Program-made: the position numbers and the translations under genes | Notes under the pieces: model-generated | Databases searched by the model: none | What the model was told of the DNA's origin: nothing | What the model saw: only the letters and a program-made list of their open reading frames with translations | NCBI GenBank assembly: GCA_029260955.1 | Contig: JAJDCF010000009.1 | Coordinates: forward strand, 1 to 17,052 | DNA: 17,052 nt | DNA from: Patescibacteria group bacterium | GTDB taxonomy: Bacteria > Patescibacteriota > Gracilibacteria > UM-FILTER-43-11 | Direction of reading: 5' to 3' | In this document: positions 1-6,038 of the stretch, piece after piece | How the letters are laid out: every line of letters begins with the position of its first letter | Numbering within the stretch: the stretch's first letter is position 1

Positions 1-132
1 AAAAAAACCTGCGCCAAAAAAGTAGCATGACCAAAAAATAATGCAAATCCGGCCAACCAGAATGAAAATTAACCAAATCCCCCCGCTTTTCTGAGCCCCA
101 GGGGCATACCTAGTAGACCCCATGTATTCTGA

Positions 133-184
133 TGCACAGATCTTGCACAAAGTTTGCACAGATCTTGCACAAACCTTGTGCAAC
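133..184. repeat. 11-bp-phased TGCACA iteron/operator array
   Basis: Four direct copies of TGCACA start at 133, 144, 155 and 166, exactly 11 bp apart. A fifth, inverted copy (TGTGCA) starts at 177, in the same phase. Two 22-bp super-repeats share the 19-mer TGCACAGATCTTGCACAAA (133-151 and 155-173). The last direct and inverted units form a perfect 8-bp inverted repeat, TTGCACAA-acc-TTGTGCAA (165-183). An 11-bp period places every site on the same DNA face, as in operators bound cooperatively by tandem dimers (ribbon-helix-helix proteins do this) or in replication iterons. A small RHH-type protein is encoded just downstream, so an autoregulatory operator is the simplest inference. Confidence 0.75.
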
Positions 185-231
185 AGAATTACCTACCCCA
201 AAAAGGATACCTTAGAGGGCTTATTAAAAAT

Positions 232-260
232 TTGTAAATCATCATTAAATCATGTACATT
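232..260 (+). promoter_or_regulatory. Possible promoter of the RHH gene
   Basis: TTGTAA (232-237), 17 bp, then TACATT (255-260). This is a moderate match to a sigma-70 promoter and would give a leader of about 38 nt. A TAGTAT at 285-290 is an alternative -10 that would give a very short leader. The repeat array lies about 50 bp upstream of the -35, so it would act at a distance or on a leftward promoter. Confidence 0.3.
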
Positions 261-304
261 CACAATCCGCGCAAAATGAATTACTAGTATTTAATTGAAT
301 TTTT

Positions 305-535
305 ATGAAGAGAGTGCATTTTTTTATCTACGATGAGCTCGCAGAGCAAATCAACGAAGCAATTATCAGATGGGGCTTTAGCAGCCAATCTGAGTTTTAC
401 CGCTACCTGGCTATGGAGTTTATTCGCAATGAACGAAAGCTCAAAACAACTGATGACACCCTAAAGGACCACACCAAGGCCATTCGCATGATTAAAACAA
501 GCCAGCGAAAAACCTTCCTGGATCCGCAGACCTAA
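305..535 (+). CDS. Small ribbon-helix-helix (CopG/MetJ-like) DNA-binding protein
   Basis: This 76-residue protein has the usual RHH layout. A short N-terminal beta strand with alternating polar and hydrophobic residues (about 2-9, KRVHFFIY) is followed by helix A (about 10-23) and the turn GFSSQSEF (24-31). Helix B (about 28-41) carries hydrophobic residues and ends in Arg. This pattern is typical of CopG-like repressors and antitoxins, in which the strand of a dimer reads the major groove. The C-terminal 30 residues are polar and basic. No toxin partner is adjacent: the next gene is convergent purM, two bases away. The start is the ATG at 305, with no Shine-Dalgarno sequence before it. Upstream lies an 11-bp-phased TGCACA array that could be its operator (inference). 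The assignment rests on pattern only; moderately sure. Confidence 0.6.
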   Translation: MKRVHFFIYDELAEQINEAIIRWGFSSQSEFYRYLAMEFIRNERKLKTTDDTLKDHTKAIRMIKTSQRKTFLDPQT

Positions 536-537
536 TA

Positions 538-1572
538 TTAGAACTGAATTTCTGCGCCATCAATCACGTGACCAATTACCTGGGCCTCCACGCCTTCTTT
601 TGCCAATGATGCAATCACGCCATCAGCTGCCTCCACACCTGTGACCATCATCATACCCACACCCATATTCCAAGCTTTGTAGGCCTCTTCCGAAGTAACC
701 TGCCCCAGCTCCATCAATTTGAGCATAAAATCATGAGGTTCAATCAGCGAATCCAACTTGGCTCCAAAGCCATGTTTTTTGAGAAGCCTCGGTAGATTTC
801 CACGAATCCCCCCACCCGTATTATGGACAATTCCTTTTATTGCATGTTCCTTGCTTTCACCATACCTACCAATGACATTCAAAATCGCCGCGTGGTAAAT
901 TTTTGACGGCGTCAAAATCACTTCACCCCAGGTTCGCTCATCATCATATTTTTCTGACACCCAATTGTCACCAAAGGCATCATTCAAAATCTTGCGAATC
1001 AAACTGAGCCCATTCGAACGAATTCCCTCGGATTTCAAGCCAATAATCGCATCACCAACCTTAATATCAGTACCATTAAGCACGCGATTCTTCGCCACAA
1101 TACCAACGGCCGTCGCATTCCAAACCGCACCGTTCAGAGCATCGCCAAGTTCGGCCAATTCACCACCCGGCACCACAATTTTTTGCTCCAAGGCCGCAGC
1201 TTGCAAGCCTTTCATCAACCCTTCTACCATTTCTGCATCAAGCCCTGGCGAATCCAAAGTATTAGTGACAGAAATTACCTCCGCCCCCATACAAATCGCG
1301 TCATCCACCACCATTGCCATCAAATCATAACCGAGTGTATCGAATTTTCGCATTTTTTCTGCCACCTCAATTTTGGTCCCAACTCCATCATCATTTTGAA
1401 CCAAATAAAACTCACCCATATCGAGCAAACCCGCAAAGCCACCTTCATCTGTCACGGGCTGACCCATCATTCCCGCGCGTCCAGCAAAAGTTCCTTTAGC
1501 TGCCTCGTAGGCCAACCTGGAACACTTGTCGCCCAGTTCTACGTCTACCCCTGATTCTTTGTATGTTGCCAT
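538..1572 (-). CDS. purM: Phosphoribosylformylglycinamidine cyclo-ligase (AIR synthetase)
   Basis: PurM makes 5-aminoimidazole ribonucleotide from FGAM using ATP, the fifth step of purine synthesis, in the cytoplasm. At 344 residues it has normal family length. Recognisable family blocks are an N-terminal YKESGVDVELGD, a glycine-rich GGFAGLLDMG, the ATP/substrate loop DDGVGTK (the family usually has TDGVGTK), DLMAMVVDDAICMGAE, PGGELAE (usually GGETAE) and GLKSEGIRSNGLSLIRKIL. The small substitutions at TDG and GGET suggest a divergent branch; a related PurM/PurL-superfamily enzyme is less likely. It is the last gene of a run after ftsE, starting 6 bases past the ftsE stop with no ribosome-binding site, so translation may depend on coupling. 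No other purine gene is in view. It ends two bases from the convergent RHH gene, with no terminator hairpin between. Confidence 0.85.
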   Translation of the reverse strand: MATYKESGVDVELGDKCSRLAYEAAKGTFAGRAGMMGQPVTDEGGFAGLLDMGEFYLVQNDDGVGTKIEVAEKMRKFDTLGYDLMAMVVDDAICMGAEVISVTNTLDSPGLDAEMVEGLMKGLQAAALEQKIVVPGGELAELGDALNGAVWNATAVGIVAKNRVLNGTDIKVGDAIIGLKSEGIRSNGLSLIRKILNDAFGDNWVSEKYDDERTWGEVILTPSKIYHAAILNVIGRYGESKEHAIKGIVHNTGGGIRGNLPRLLKKHGFGAKLDSLIEPHDFMLKLMELGQVTSEEAYKAWNMGVGMMMVTGVEAADGVIASLAKEGVEAQVIGHVIDGAEIQF

Positions 1573-1578
1573 AATAAT

Positions 1579-2226
1579 TTAACTTATTTTTCCATCTTCA
1601 AGTGTCAAATGTCGCCCCTTCACAAGTTCGCGCACAAACGGGTCATGAGTAGTCAAAAGCACCGTCGCACCTTCCGCATGCAGATTGCTTAGAAGATCAA
1701 CAATCCCCCTCACATTCTCCTCATCCAAATTCCCAGTGGGCTCATCGGCAATAATAAGACGAGGCTTATGAACCAGTGCACGTGCAATCGCCAACCTCTG
1801 CTTTTCTCCCCCCGAAAGCTGATCAGGAAATTTGTCCTGAAAATGCAGCAGGCCAACCTTCTCCAAAACTTGCGGCACTCGCTCGTGGATAAGTTCATCT
1901 GATTCGTTACAAGCCTCCATAGCAAAAGCCACATTCTCAAATACAGTCTTTTTTCCGAGTAATTTATAATCTTGATAGACCACACCAATCTTCCGACGAT
2001 ACTGCTGAAGTGTGCCAGAATCCATGTCACTAACATGCATGCCATCAACCTCGACACTTCCGTGTGTTGGCTTTCCAGCCCCAATTAAAAGCGCAATCAC
2101 CGTAGACTTACCGGCCCCAGATGCCCCCGTCAAAACGACAAACTCATTATTTTCAATACTAAAACTCACGCTGTCGAGCACTAAGTGAGAATCGAACTTT
2201 TTGGTGACATTGTGGAAAGAAATCAT
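1579..2226 (-). CDS. ftsE: Cell-division ABC ATPase FtsE
   Basis: This 215-residue ABC ATPase has Walker A GASGAGKST (34-42), a Q-loop Gln at 85, the signature LSGGEKQR (137-144), Walker B LIIADEP with D161/E162, and the switch His at 194. The stretch RRKIGVVYQDYKLL then TVFENVAFAME is characteristic of FtsE rather than of the related LolD/MacB ATPases. FtsE normally works with the membrane protein FtsX at the divisome to activate peptidoglycan hydrolases. Here no ftsX follows: the next gene is purM, 6 bases on, and the preceding gene is an unrelated 4-TM protein whose stop lies 15 bases upstream. Either ftsX is elsewhere in the genome or this ATPase has another partner. The start is an ATG without a Shine-Dalgarno sequence. 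Confidence 0.88.
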   Translation of the reverse strand: MISFHNVTKKFDSHLVLDSVSFSIENNEFVVLTGASGAGKSTVIALLIGAGKPTHGSVEVDGMHVSDMDSGTLQQYRRKIGVVYQDYKLLGKKTVFENVAFAMEACNESDELIHERVPQVLEKVGLLHFQDKFPDQLSGGEKQRLAIARALVHKPRLIIADEPTGNLDEENVRGIVDLLSNLHAEGATVLLTTHDPFVRELVKGRHLTLEDGKIS

Positions 2227-2241
2227 TAAGTCGGCGTTTGC

Positions 2242-2619
2242 TTAGGATTTAACGATACTATAATAGTAGTTCCAGATGACAGAAAAAAGGAAAAATATTG
2301 CAAAAAATAGATAAGCCCAGTTATTGCCACCACTAAATAAATACAAAGCAATTGCCACAAGGGCACTACCAGACCACAAGATCTTCAGCTGTAGAAGTGA
2401 TCTATAGACCTCAATCTTCTCCGCATTCGCCCACAGTGAAGCTCCGCCAATGCCAATCAGAGCTGCGCCCACCAAACGTACTGTAAGAGTATCGACGCTA
2501 CCAAATTCAAATAATTCCATCACCCAAACAGGTATAAATATAAGTGGAATACCAAAGGTCATGTCTACAACAAAGTGTAACAAGAACCAACGACGGAGAG
2601 AGCTAGGGACTGTTTTCAT
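2242..2619 (-). CDS. Small four-helix integral membrane protein, unknown function
   Basis: This 125-residue protein has four predicted membrane helices, at about 11-33, 46-65, 77-96 and 101-119. A short basic N-terminus (RR at 9-10) favours a cytoplasmic N-end. Polar residues inside helices include D19, and there is a glycine-rich stretch LVGAALIGIGGASLWANAEK in and after helix 2. I do not recognise the family. It is first in the 4-TM/ftsE/purM run, and its stop lies 15 bases before ftsE. An in-frame TAA four codons upstream fixes the ATG at 2619 as the first possible ATG start. The bases just before it read TAAAAT, six bases, ATG, which would make a transcript from that -10 leaderless; alternatively it is read through from the tRNA promoter. 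It is not the expected FtsX, which is much larger and has a big extracellular loop. Confidence 0.7.
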   Translation of the reverse strand: MKTVPSSLRRWFLLHFVVDMTFGIPLIFIPVWVMELFEFGSVDTLTVRLVGAALIGIGGASLWANAEKIEVYRSLLQLKILWSGSALVAIALYLFSGGNNWAYLFFAIFFLFSVIWNYYYSIVKS

Positions 2620-2625
2620 ATTTTC

Positions 2626-2631
2626 ATTTTA
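2626..2631 (-). promoter_or_regulatory. -10-like box directly before the 4-TM gene
   Basis: On the minus strand TAAAAT (2631-2626) is followed by exactly six bases and then the ATG at 2619. RNA polymerase usually starts about 7 bases after a -10 box, which would put +1 on the A of the start codon. There is no recognisable -35 (CTTTTC at the right distance). It may be a chance A/T run. Confidence 0.25.
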
Positions 2632-2665
2632 AAGAAAAGCTCCTAAAAGAAAAAGCTGATTACTA

Positions 2666-2742
2666 TGGTGCGCCAGGCAGGAATCGAACCTGCGACCTCC
2701 CGGACCGCAACCGGACGCTCTAATCCCCTGAGCTACTGGCGC
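2666..2742 (-). tRNA. tRNA-Arg, anticodon GCG
   Basis: This is a complete 77-nt cloverleaf including an encoded CCA. It has acceptor stem GCGCCAG/CTGGCGC with discriminator A73, D-arm GCTC/GAGC with a 9-base loop, and anticodon stem TCCGG/CCGGG closing the 7-base loop TTGCGGT. The variable loop has 5 bases, and the T-arm is GCAGG-TTCGATT-CCTGC. The anticodon at 34-36 is GCG, reading arginine CGC and CGU. An A at the position-20 site of the D-loop and C35 are known arginine identity elements. G37 fits a tRNA reading C-starting codons. Most bacteria read these codons with tRNA-Arg(ACG), deaminated to ICG by TadA, so a genomically encoded G34 is unusual. It is transcribed toward the 4-TM gene with only a T-rich stretch between. 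Confidence 0.93.
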
Positions 2743-2758
2743 ACAAAAAAGCCTCGTA

Positions 2759-2787
2759 ATTCTATATAAAAGCTTATATATCCGCAA
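2759..2787 (-). promoter_or_regulatory. Promoter of tRNA-Arg
   Basis: Minus strand: TTGCGG (2787-2782), 17 bp, TAGAAT (2764-2759), then a GC-rich stretch up to +1 near 2752, about 10 bases before the mature tRNA 5' end. The spacing is ideal. A GC-rich discriminator is typical of stringently controlled stable-RNA promoters. It is divergent from the MFS gene promoter. Confidence 0.5.
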
Positions 2788-2793
2788 GTTTTT

Positions 2794-2802
2794 TGCTAAA
2801 AT
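2794..2802 (+). promoter_or_regulatory. Extended -10 of the MFS gene; leaderless start possible
   Basis: TGCTAAAAT (2794-2802) matches an extended -10 (TGnTATAAT) in five of six hexamer bases. Transcription would start near 2809-2812, on or beside the second ATG of the gene (2812). The -35 region is poor (TTATAT at 2774). This favours a leaderless or near-leaderless mRNA starting at 2812. Confidence 0.4.
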
Positions 2803-3969
2803 ATGCTAACTATGAAGACCCGCAATCTAAAACTCTTTTTCACCCACCAACTCTTTTTTCAATTCAGCGATAGCATGCTGGCAATTGCTTTGCCTATTTT
2901 TATTTACCAGCTGTTCAATTCGATCAGCGCTGTTTTTATGTTTCACTTTAGCTGGAATGTAATACACACCATTCTTGTTATTCCTGTTTTTAACCTAGCA
3001 ATGAAGCTGAAGAATCCAAAATACTTCATGGCACTGGGCATGGGATTTTACGTAACATCTCTTTATCTTTTTGGACAAGCTGCGGAAAGCCCACAGCTAA
3101 TTTACCCAGCCACCATAACCTTCGCCCTCTACATCTCCTTCTACTGGATGATTAGACACTGGTTCTTTTCGGTAAACTCAAGCTATGAAAGGATGGGGAA
3201 ACAGGTTAGTTCACTAGCTATTATGAGCATGGCAGTTGGGTTTTTTGCGCCAATCGTAGCCGGTGGACTCAGTTTTTTCTTCTCTTTTAATCTCACTTTT
3301 ATTCTAGGTGCCTTCACTGCTTTATTTGGCATCATTCCTATTTTGATGTTCAATGCTCCACATCACAAAGACACTTTTACCTGGAAAAAGGTATCAAAAA
3401 TAATGAAACAACCTGAGCTAAAGGCATTAAGGCCAGCGTACTTATTGGAGGGAGTGAATTTCAATTTTGGAAAAGATACTTGGCTTTTAGCTTTTGCAAT
3501 TTTTGTCGGAACAATATTAGACCTTGGTATTCTTGTAGGAGCCACCACTCTTATTGCCGCTTTTTTAACCTGGTTGATGGGACACTGGTTTGACCAAAGA
3601 AAGCGTAAAAATATCTTAACCAAAGTCACCACCCTAAGAACTGTGACCATATTTTTGTATACCAGTGTTTTCTTCTTTCCTAATCTTGCCTACGTATGGG
3701 TCATTGAATCGCTAAACAGACTCACTTTGAGCATGAGAATGACGGTAACCGATTCCTATTTGTATGCCCTGAGCAATAAAATTCACCCCATTCATTTCAA
3801 CTTGAATCGAGAAATTCTGCTCAGCATCAGTCGCTTTTTGAGCACGGGCTGCATGGCCATTGCCTTCCTATTTTTGCCTGCCGAGGCACTATGGGTATTC
3901 TTGGGAATAGGCGCCTTCACCAATTTGGGTTGGCTTACCTTAAAAAAGGTCGACCACCTACTACATTAA
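2803..3969 (+). CDS. MFS-type membrane transporter
   Basis: This 388-residue polytopic protein has about 11-12 hydrophobic helices along its whole length. The loop GHWFDQRKRKN (about 262-272) after a mid-protein helix resembles the MFS motif A (GxxxDRxxRR) repeated at the start of the second half of these carriers, and the length fits. The substrate cannot be told. N-terminal motif A is replaced by MKLKNPKYF, so the two halves differ. Two in-frame ATGs (2803 and 2812) can start it, neither with a Shine-Dalgarno sequence; the extended -10 at 2794-2802 makes 2812 more likely. The stop TAA (3967-3969) shares the palindrome TTAA with the convergent rpe stop, so the two genes overlap by four bases. 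It is divergent from tRNA-Arg. Confidence 0.75.
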   Translation: MLTMKTRNLKLFFTHQLFFQFSDSMLAIALPIFIYQLFNSISAVFMFHFSWNVIHTILVIPVFNLAMKLKNPKYFMALGMGFYVTSLYLFGQAAESPQLIYPATITFALYISFYWMIRHWFFSVNSSYERMGKQVSSLAIMSMAVGFFAPIVAGGLSFFFSFNLTFILGAFTALFGIIPILMFNAPHHKDTFTWKKVSKIMKQPELKALRPAYLLEGVNFNFGKDTWLLAFAIFVGTILDLGILVGATTLIAAFLTWLMGHWFDQRKRKNILTKVTTLRTVTIFLYTSVFFFPNLAYVWVIESLNRLTLSMRMTVTDSYLYALSNKIHPIHFNLNREILLSISRFLSTGCMAIAFLFLPAEALWVFLGIGAFTNLGWLTLKKVDHLLH

Positions 3970-4592
3970 GGCCTCAAGCTTGCTGCTGCCTTCGCAGGAT
4001 CATCTGATTTAAGAATATAAGACCCACTCACCAGCACATTCGCCCCTGCTTCAATCGCAAGCCTGGCAGTTTCTTCGTTGATTCCCCCATCAATTTGAAT
4101 GTCGAGATTTGGATAATGCTCACGAAGCCATTTAACTTTTTCGAGAACTTCCGGAATAAATGCCTGCCCACCAAAGCCTGGATGAACCGACATAACCAAA
4201 ACCATATCAAGCATTGGAAGCACCTTAGAAATCTTGTCGACAGGTGTATCGGGGTTCAGCGCCACACAAGCCTTGCAACCGGCATCTTTGATCTTTTGTA
4301 CGTCATCAGAAAGGTGCAAGCTAGCCTCTGCATGAATAGTAATTGAGTAAGCCCCAGCTTCCGCAAAATCCTTGATATAGCGATGAGGATTATTGATCAT
4401 CAAATGACAATCCAGTGGCACATCTGATTTAATTCTCTCAACCACCGGCGCACCAATGGATATATTATCGACAAAATTCCCGTCCATTACATCCACATGA
4501 AAGTAGTCAGAAAAAGGGGCAAGTTCTACCAGATGTTCATTCATTCGACCGTAGTCGACACCTAAAATTGAAGGGGCTATTTTTAATTCCAT
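3966..4592 (-). CDS. rpe: Ribulose-phosphate 3-epimerase
   Basis: Rpe interconverts ribulose-5-phosphate and xylulose-5-phosphate in the non-oxidative pentose phosphate pathway. It is a cytoplasmic TIM-barrel enzyme of 208 residues, slightly shorter than usual. Seen in sequence: KIAPSIL with Ser8, the metal and catalytic residues H32/D34 in FHVDVMDGNFV, H63 in DCHLMI, MSVHPGFGGQ (134-143), the second catalytic Asp168 in IQIDGGI, and the phosphate-binding VSGSYI near 188-193. All expected catalytic residues are present. It lies 2 bases after the rpiB stop, so the pair forms a two-gene pentose phosphate unit, joining ribose-5-phosphate to xylulose-5-phosphate. The start ATG has no Shine-Dalgarno sequence (the upstream bases are A-rich). 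Its stop overlaps that of the convergent MFS gene. Confidence 0.95.
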   Translation of the reverse strand: MELKIAPSILGVDYGRMNEHLVELAPFSDYFHVDVMDGNFVDNISIGAPVVERIKSDVPLDCHLMINNPHRYIKDFAEAGAYSITIHAEASLHLSDDVQKIKDAGCKACVALNPDTPVDKISKVLPMLDMVLVMSVHPGFGGQAFIPEVLEKVKWLREHYPNLDIQIDGGINEETARLAIEAGANVLVSGSYILKSDDPAKAAASLRP

Positions 4593-4594
4593 AA

Positions 4595-5041
4595 TTAGTT
4601 TCGTTTTTCAATATCCATCATCTCTTGCACACGATTAGCATGACGCTCTTCGCCAGAGAATTCGGTTGATAAAAATGTACGCACAATTTCAACTGGATCG
4701 TCCATCATAGGTGATCTTCCACCAACCGCCACAACATTCGCATTATTGTGCTGTCTGGCACCTTTGGCTGATTCAACACTGTAAGCAAGACCCGCCCGAA
4801 CACCATTCACCTTGTTAGCTGCAATAGTAATGCCAACACCGTTACCGCAAATCAAAACACCTTTTTGCTCGGGTGTAACAGCCACTTGCTGCCCCACCTT
4901 CTCGGCATAAACCGGATAATCCGCTGACTCAGTACTGTCCGTACCAACATCTACAAACTCATAATCAGAACCAAGTTCTTTTTTGATTCTTTCCTTCATT
5001 TCATAGCCCGCATGATCTGATCCAATGACAACTTTTTGCAT
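4595..5041 (-). CDS. rpiB: Ribose-5-phosphate isomerase B
   Basis: RpiB interconverts ribose-5-phosphate and ribulose-5-phosphate in the cytoplasm. I use the ATG at 5041, giving 148 residues, the normal family length. A longer frame from 5095 adds 18 hydrophobic residues that the family lacks. Seen: VVIGSDHAGYEMK at the N-terminus, DYPVYAEKV, the catalytic Cys65 in LICGNGVGITIAANK, ARQHNNANV with His98, and VGGRS. These match the LacA/RpiB family, with Cys as the base and a Gly-rich anion hole. The rpe start lies only 2 bases past its stop, so the two are very likely co-transcribed and co-translated. No Shine-Dalgarno sequence precedes it. A minus-strand TGGTATCTT about 20 bases upstream could be an extended -10. 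Confidence 0.94.
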   Translation of the reverse strand: MQKVVIGSDHAGYEMKERIKKELGSDYEFVDVGTDSTESADYPVYAEKVGQQVAVTPEQKGVLICGNGVGITIAANKVNGVRAGLAYSVESAKGARQHNNANVVAVGGRSPMMDDPVEIVRTFLSTEFSGEERHANRVQEMMDIEKRN

Positions 5042-5126
5042 ATAAAGTGGAATAAATAACAAATGTAAGATACCAGAAAAAATACAGTATCGCACCTTAG
5101 GAGGTGTTTTTGTTTGCGGATATCTA

Positions 5127-5378
5127 TTAAGCAGCTTCCTGAGAAAGTAATTCTCCTACTTTTGTTCTGAGCACACGTAATTTATCCTCTGGTGACAGCT
5201 CATCAATTTCACATTGCTTACCTGCAACACCAACGATTTCATATTGGCCTGTTCCAACTCTTTTGCCAATTTTCATATCTGCTTTGTCAACAAAATTCGT
5301 ATTTTTATCATGCCCTGTTTGAACAAAACGATAGTGCTCACCACCTTCCTCCACTTTAAATCTTTTATTAATATTCAT
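5127..5378 (-). CDS. Small orphan protein of 83 residues
   Basis: I do not recognise this protein. It is soluble, mixed-charge and without cysteine pairs or membrane helices; its single Cys lies in KQCEIDEL. The first half looks beta-rich (FKVEEGGEHYRFVQ, then GKRVGTGQYEIVGV). The last 25 residues look like an amphipathic helix (SPEDKLRVLRTKVGELLSQE). It stands alone between the J-domain protein gene and rpiB, with about 85 bases on each side, so it probably has its own promoter. A minus-strand TATAAA at 5405-5400 would give a leader of about 15 nt. The ATG at 5378 has no Shine-Dalgarno sequence. It is kept as a real gene because its amino-acid pattern is protein-like and no better frame covers this gap. 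Confidence 0.6.
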   Translation of the reverse strand: MNINKRFKVEEGGEHYRFVQTGHDKNTNFVDKADMKIGKRVGTGQYEIVGVAGKQCEIDELSPEDKLRVLRTKVGELLSQEAA

Positions 5379-5399
5379 AGTGTTGCTTTCATTAATTAT

Positions 5400-5405
5400 T
5401 TTATA
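5400..5405 (-). promoter_or_regulatory. Possible -10 of the 83-residue gene
   Basis: Minus strand TATAAA (5405-5400) lies about 22 bases before the ATG at 5378. No clear -35 is seen at the right spacing. It sits in the 84-base gap after the J-domain protein gene, where nothing else is evident. Confidence 0.25.
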
Positions 5406-5462
5406 AAGACCCGAGCGTACATCACTTTACATCTCGTTTGCAAATAGTCACATATGGAACTT

Positions 5463-6038
5463 CTAACTCGCAATCAACCAAACAAAATAACCTAGCCCAA
5501 TCAAAAACAGTACCCACGTGAAAATACGAAAGGTCTTCTGCTTCTTTTTGGAATCAAAAAATGATTCGACCTTAAAGTTTTTATGAATCGAAAGACTAAA
5601 ACCGATGAGAAAGCCAGCAATTCCACCCGAAAGTCCGGCACCACCAATAATCACAGCGGCAAAATAGCCTATCAGGCCAATCAAAAGTGAAAAACCAGCC
5701 ACCCGAAAAACGGCCTTCTTAAAACGATTGCGATGAAAAGCCTTGAGCTCAACATCACGATAAGACGCACGCTTGCTGGTATGAGCTGACTTATGAACCG
5801 GCTCTGATTCAACCTTCTTCAAACCCTCATCAAGGGGCTTCAAACTCGAATCATAAGCCTTTCTGGAATCCTTGTCGGAAAGAACCTTATAAGCTTCCGC
5901 GACTTCATGAAACTTTTTGATCTCAGTTTCGTCACCAGAATCCGGGTGATATTTTTTTGCCATCACAAAATAAGCCTTCTTCACCTCTTCAGGTTTAGCG
6001 TCACGATCGATACCAAGAATTTTATAGTGATCCTCCAA
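5463..6038 (-). CDS. Membrane-anchored J-domain (DnaJ-like) protein
   Basis: This 191-residue protein begins with a complete J-domain (1 to about 63): the HYKILGI opening, an amphipathic helix II, HPD at 31-33 (the DnaK-activating tripeptide), and FHEVAEAYKVLSD. A basic linker (about 64-108) is followed by three hydrophobic segments (about 109-133, 136-152 and 171-190). It lacks the Gly/Phe, zinc-finger and client-binding parts of true DnaJ, so it is a specialised co-chaperone that would recruit DnaK to the membrane (inference). The start is a TTG at 6038, directly after the pheS stop TAA and in the same frame. No ATG upstream is possible because that TAA blocks the frame, and starting at TTG restores the usual few residues before the J-domain. 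The GGAGG here is coding sequence, not a usable ribosome site. Confidence 0.85.
   Translation of the reverse strand: MEDHYKILGIDRDAKPEEVKKAYFVMAKKYHPDSGDETEIKKFHEVAEAYKVLSDKDSRKAYDSSLKPLDEGLKKVESEPVHKSAHTSKRASYRDVELKAFHRNRFKKAVFRVAGFSLLIGLIGYFAAVIIGGAGLSGGIAGFLIGFSLSIHKNFKVESFFDSKKKQKTFRIFTWVLFLIGLGYFVWLIAS

Larger units (their letters stand above)
1..304. other. Gene-free left end with operator-like array
   Basis: No convincing gene is seen here. Bases 95-105 form an 11-bp palindrome (GCCCC-A-GGGGC) with no T-run after it, so it is not an obvious terminator. Bases 133-184 hold the TGCACA array described separately. A weak promoter for the gene at 305 may lie at 232-260. On the minus strand, a short hydrophobic open frame runs off the left edge from about base 56; it is too short to call. 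Confidence 0.6.

Noticed and set aside
1..56. Leftward hydrophobic open frame running off the window edge (possible TTG start near 56)
   Set aside because: Only about 18 codons are visible, there is no ATG, and the strand is very T-rich, so hydrophobic residues are expected by chance. Not callable without the next bases.
95..105. GCCCCAGGGGC palindrome as a terminator
   Set aside because: The loop is one base and no T-run follows on either strand. It could be a protein site, but nothing supports that.
965..1554. Plus-strand open frames across purM
   Set aside because: They are shadows of the conserved minus-strand gene, with Pro/Ser/His-rich, low-complexity translation.
5042..5095. Longer RpiB starting at 5095
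   Set aside because: The extra 18 residues are hydrophobic and absent from the family; RpiB is cytosolic and the ATG at 5041 gives the normal length.
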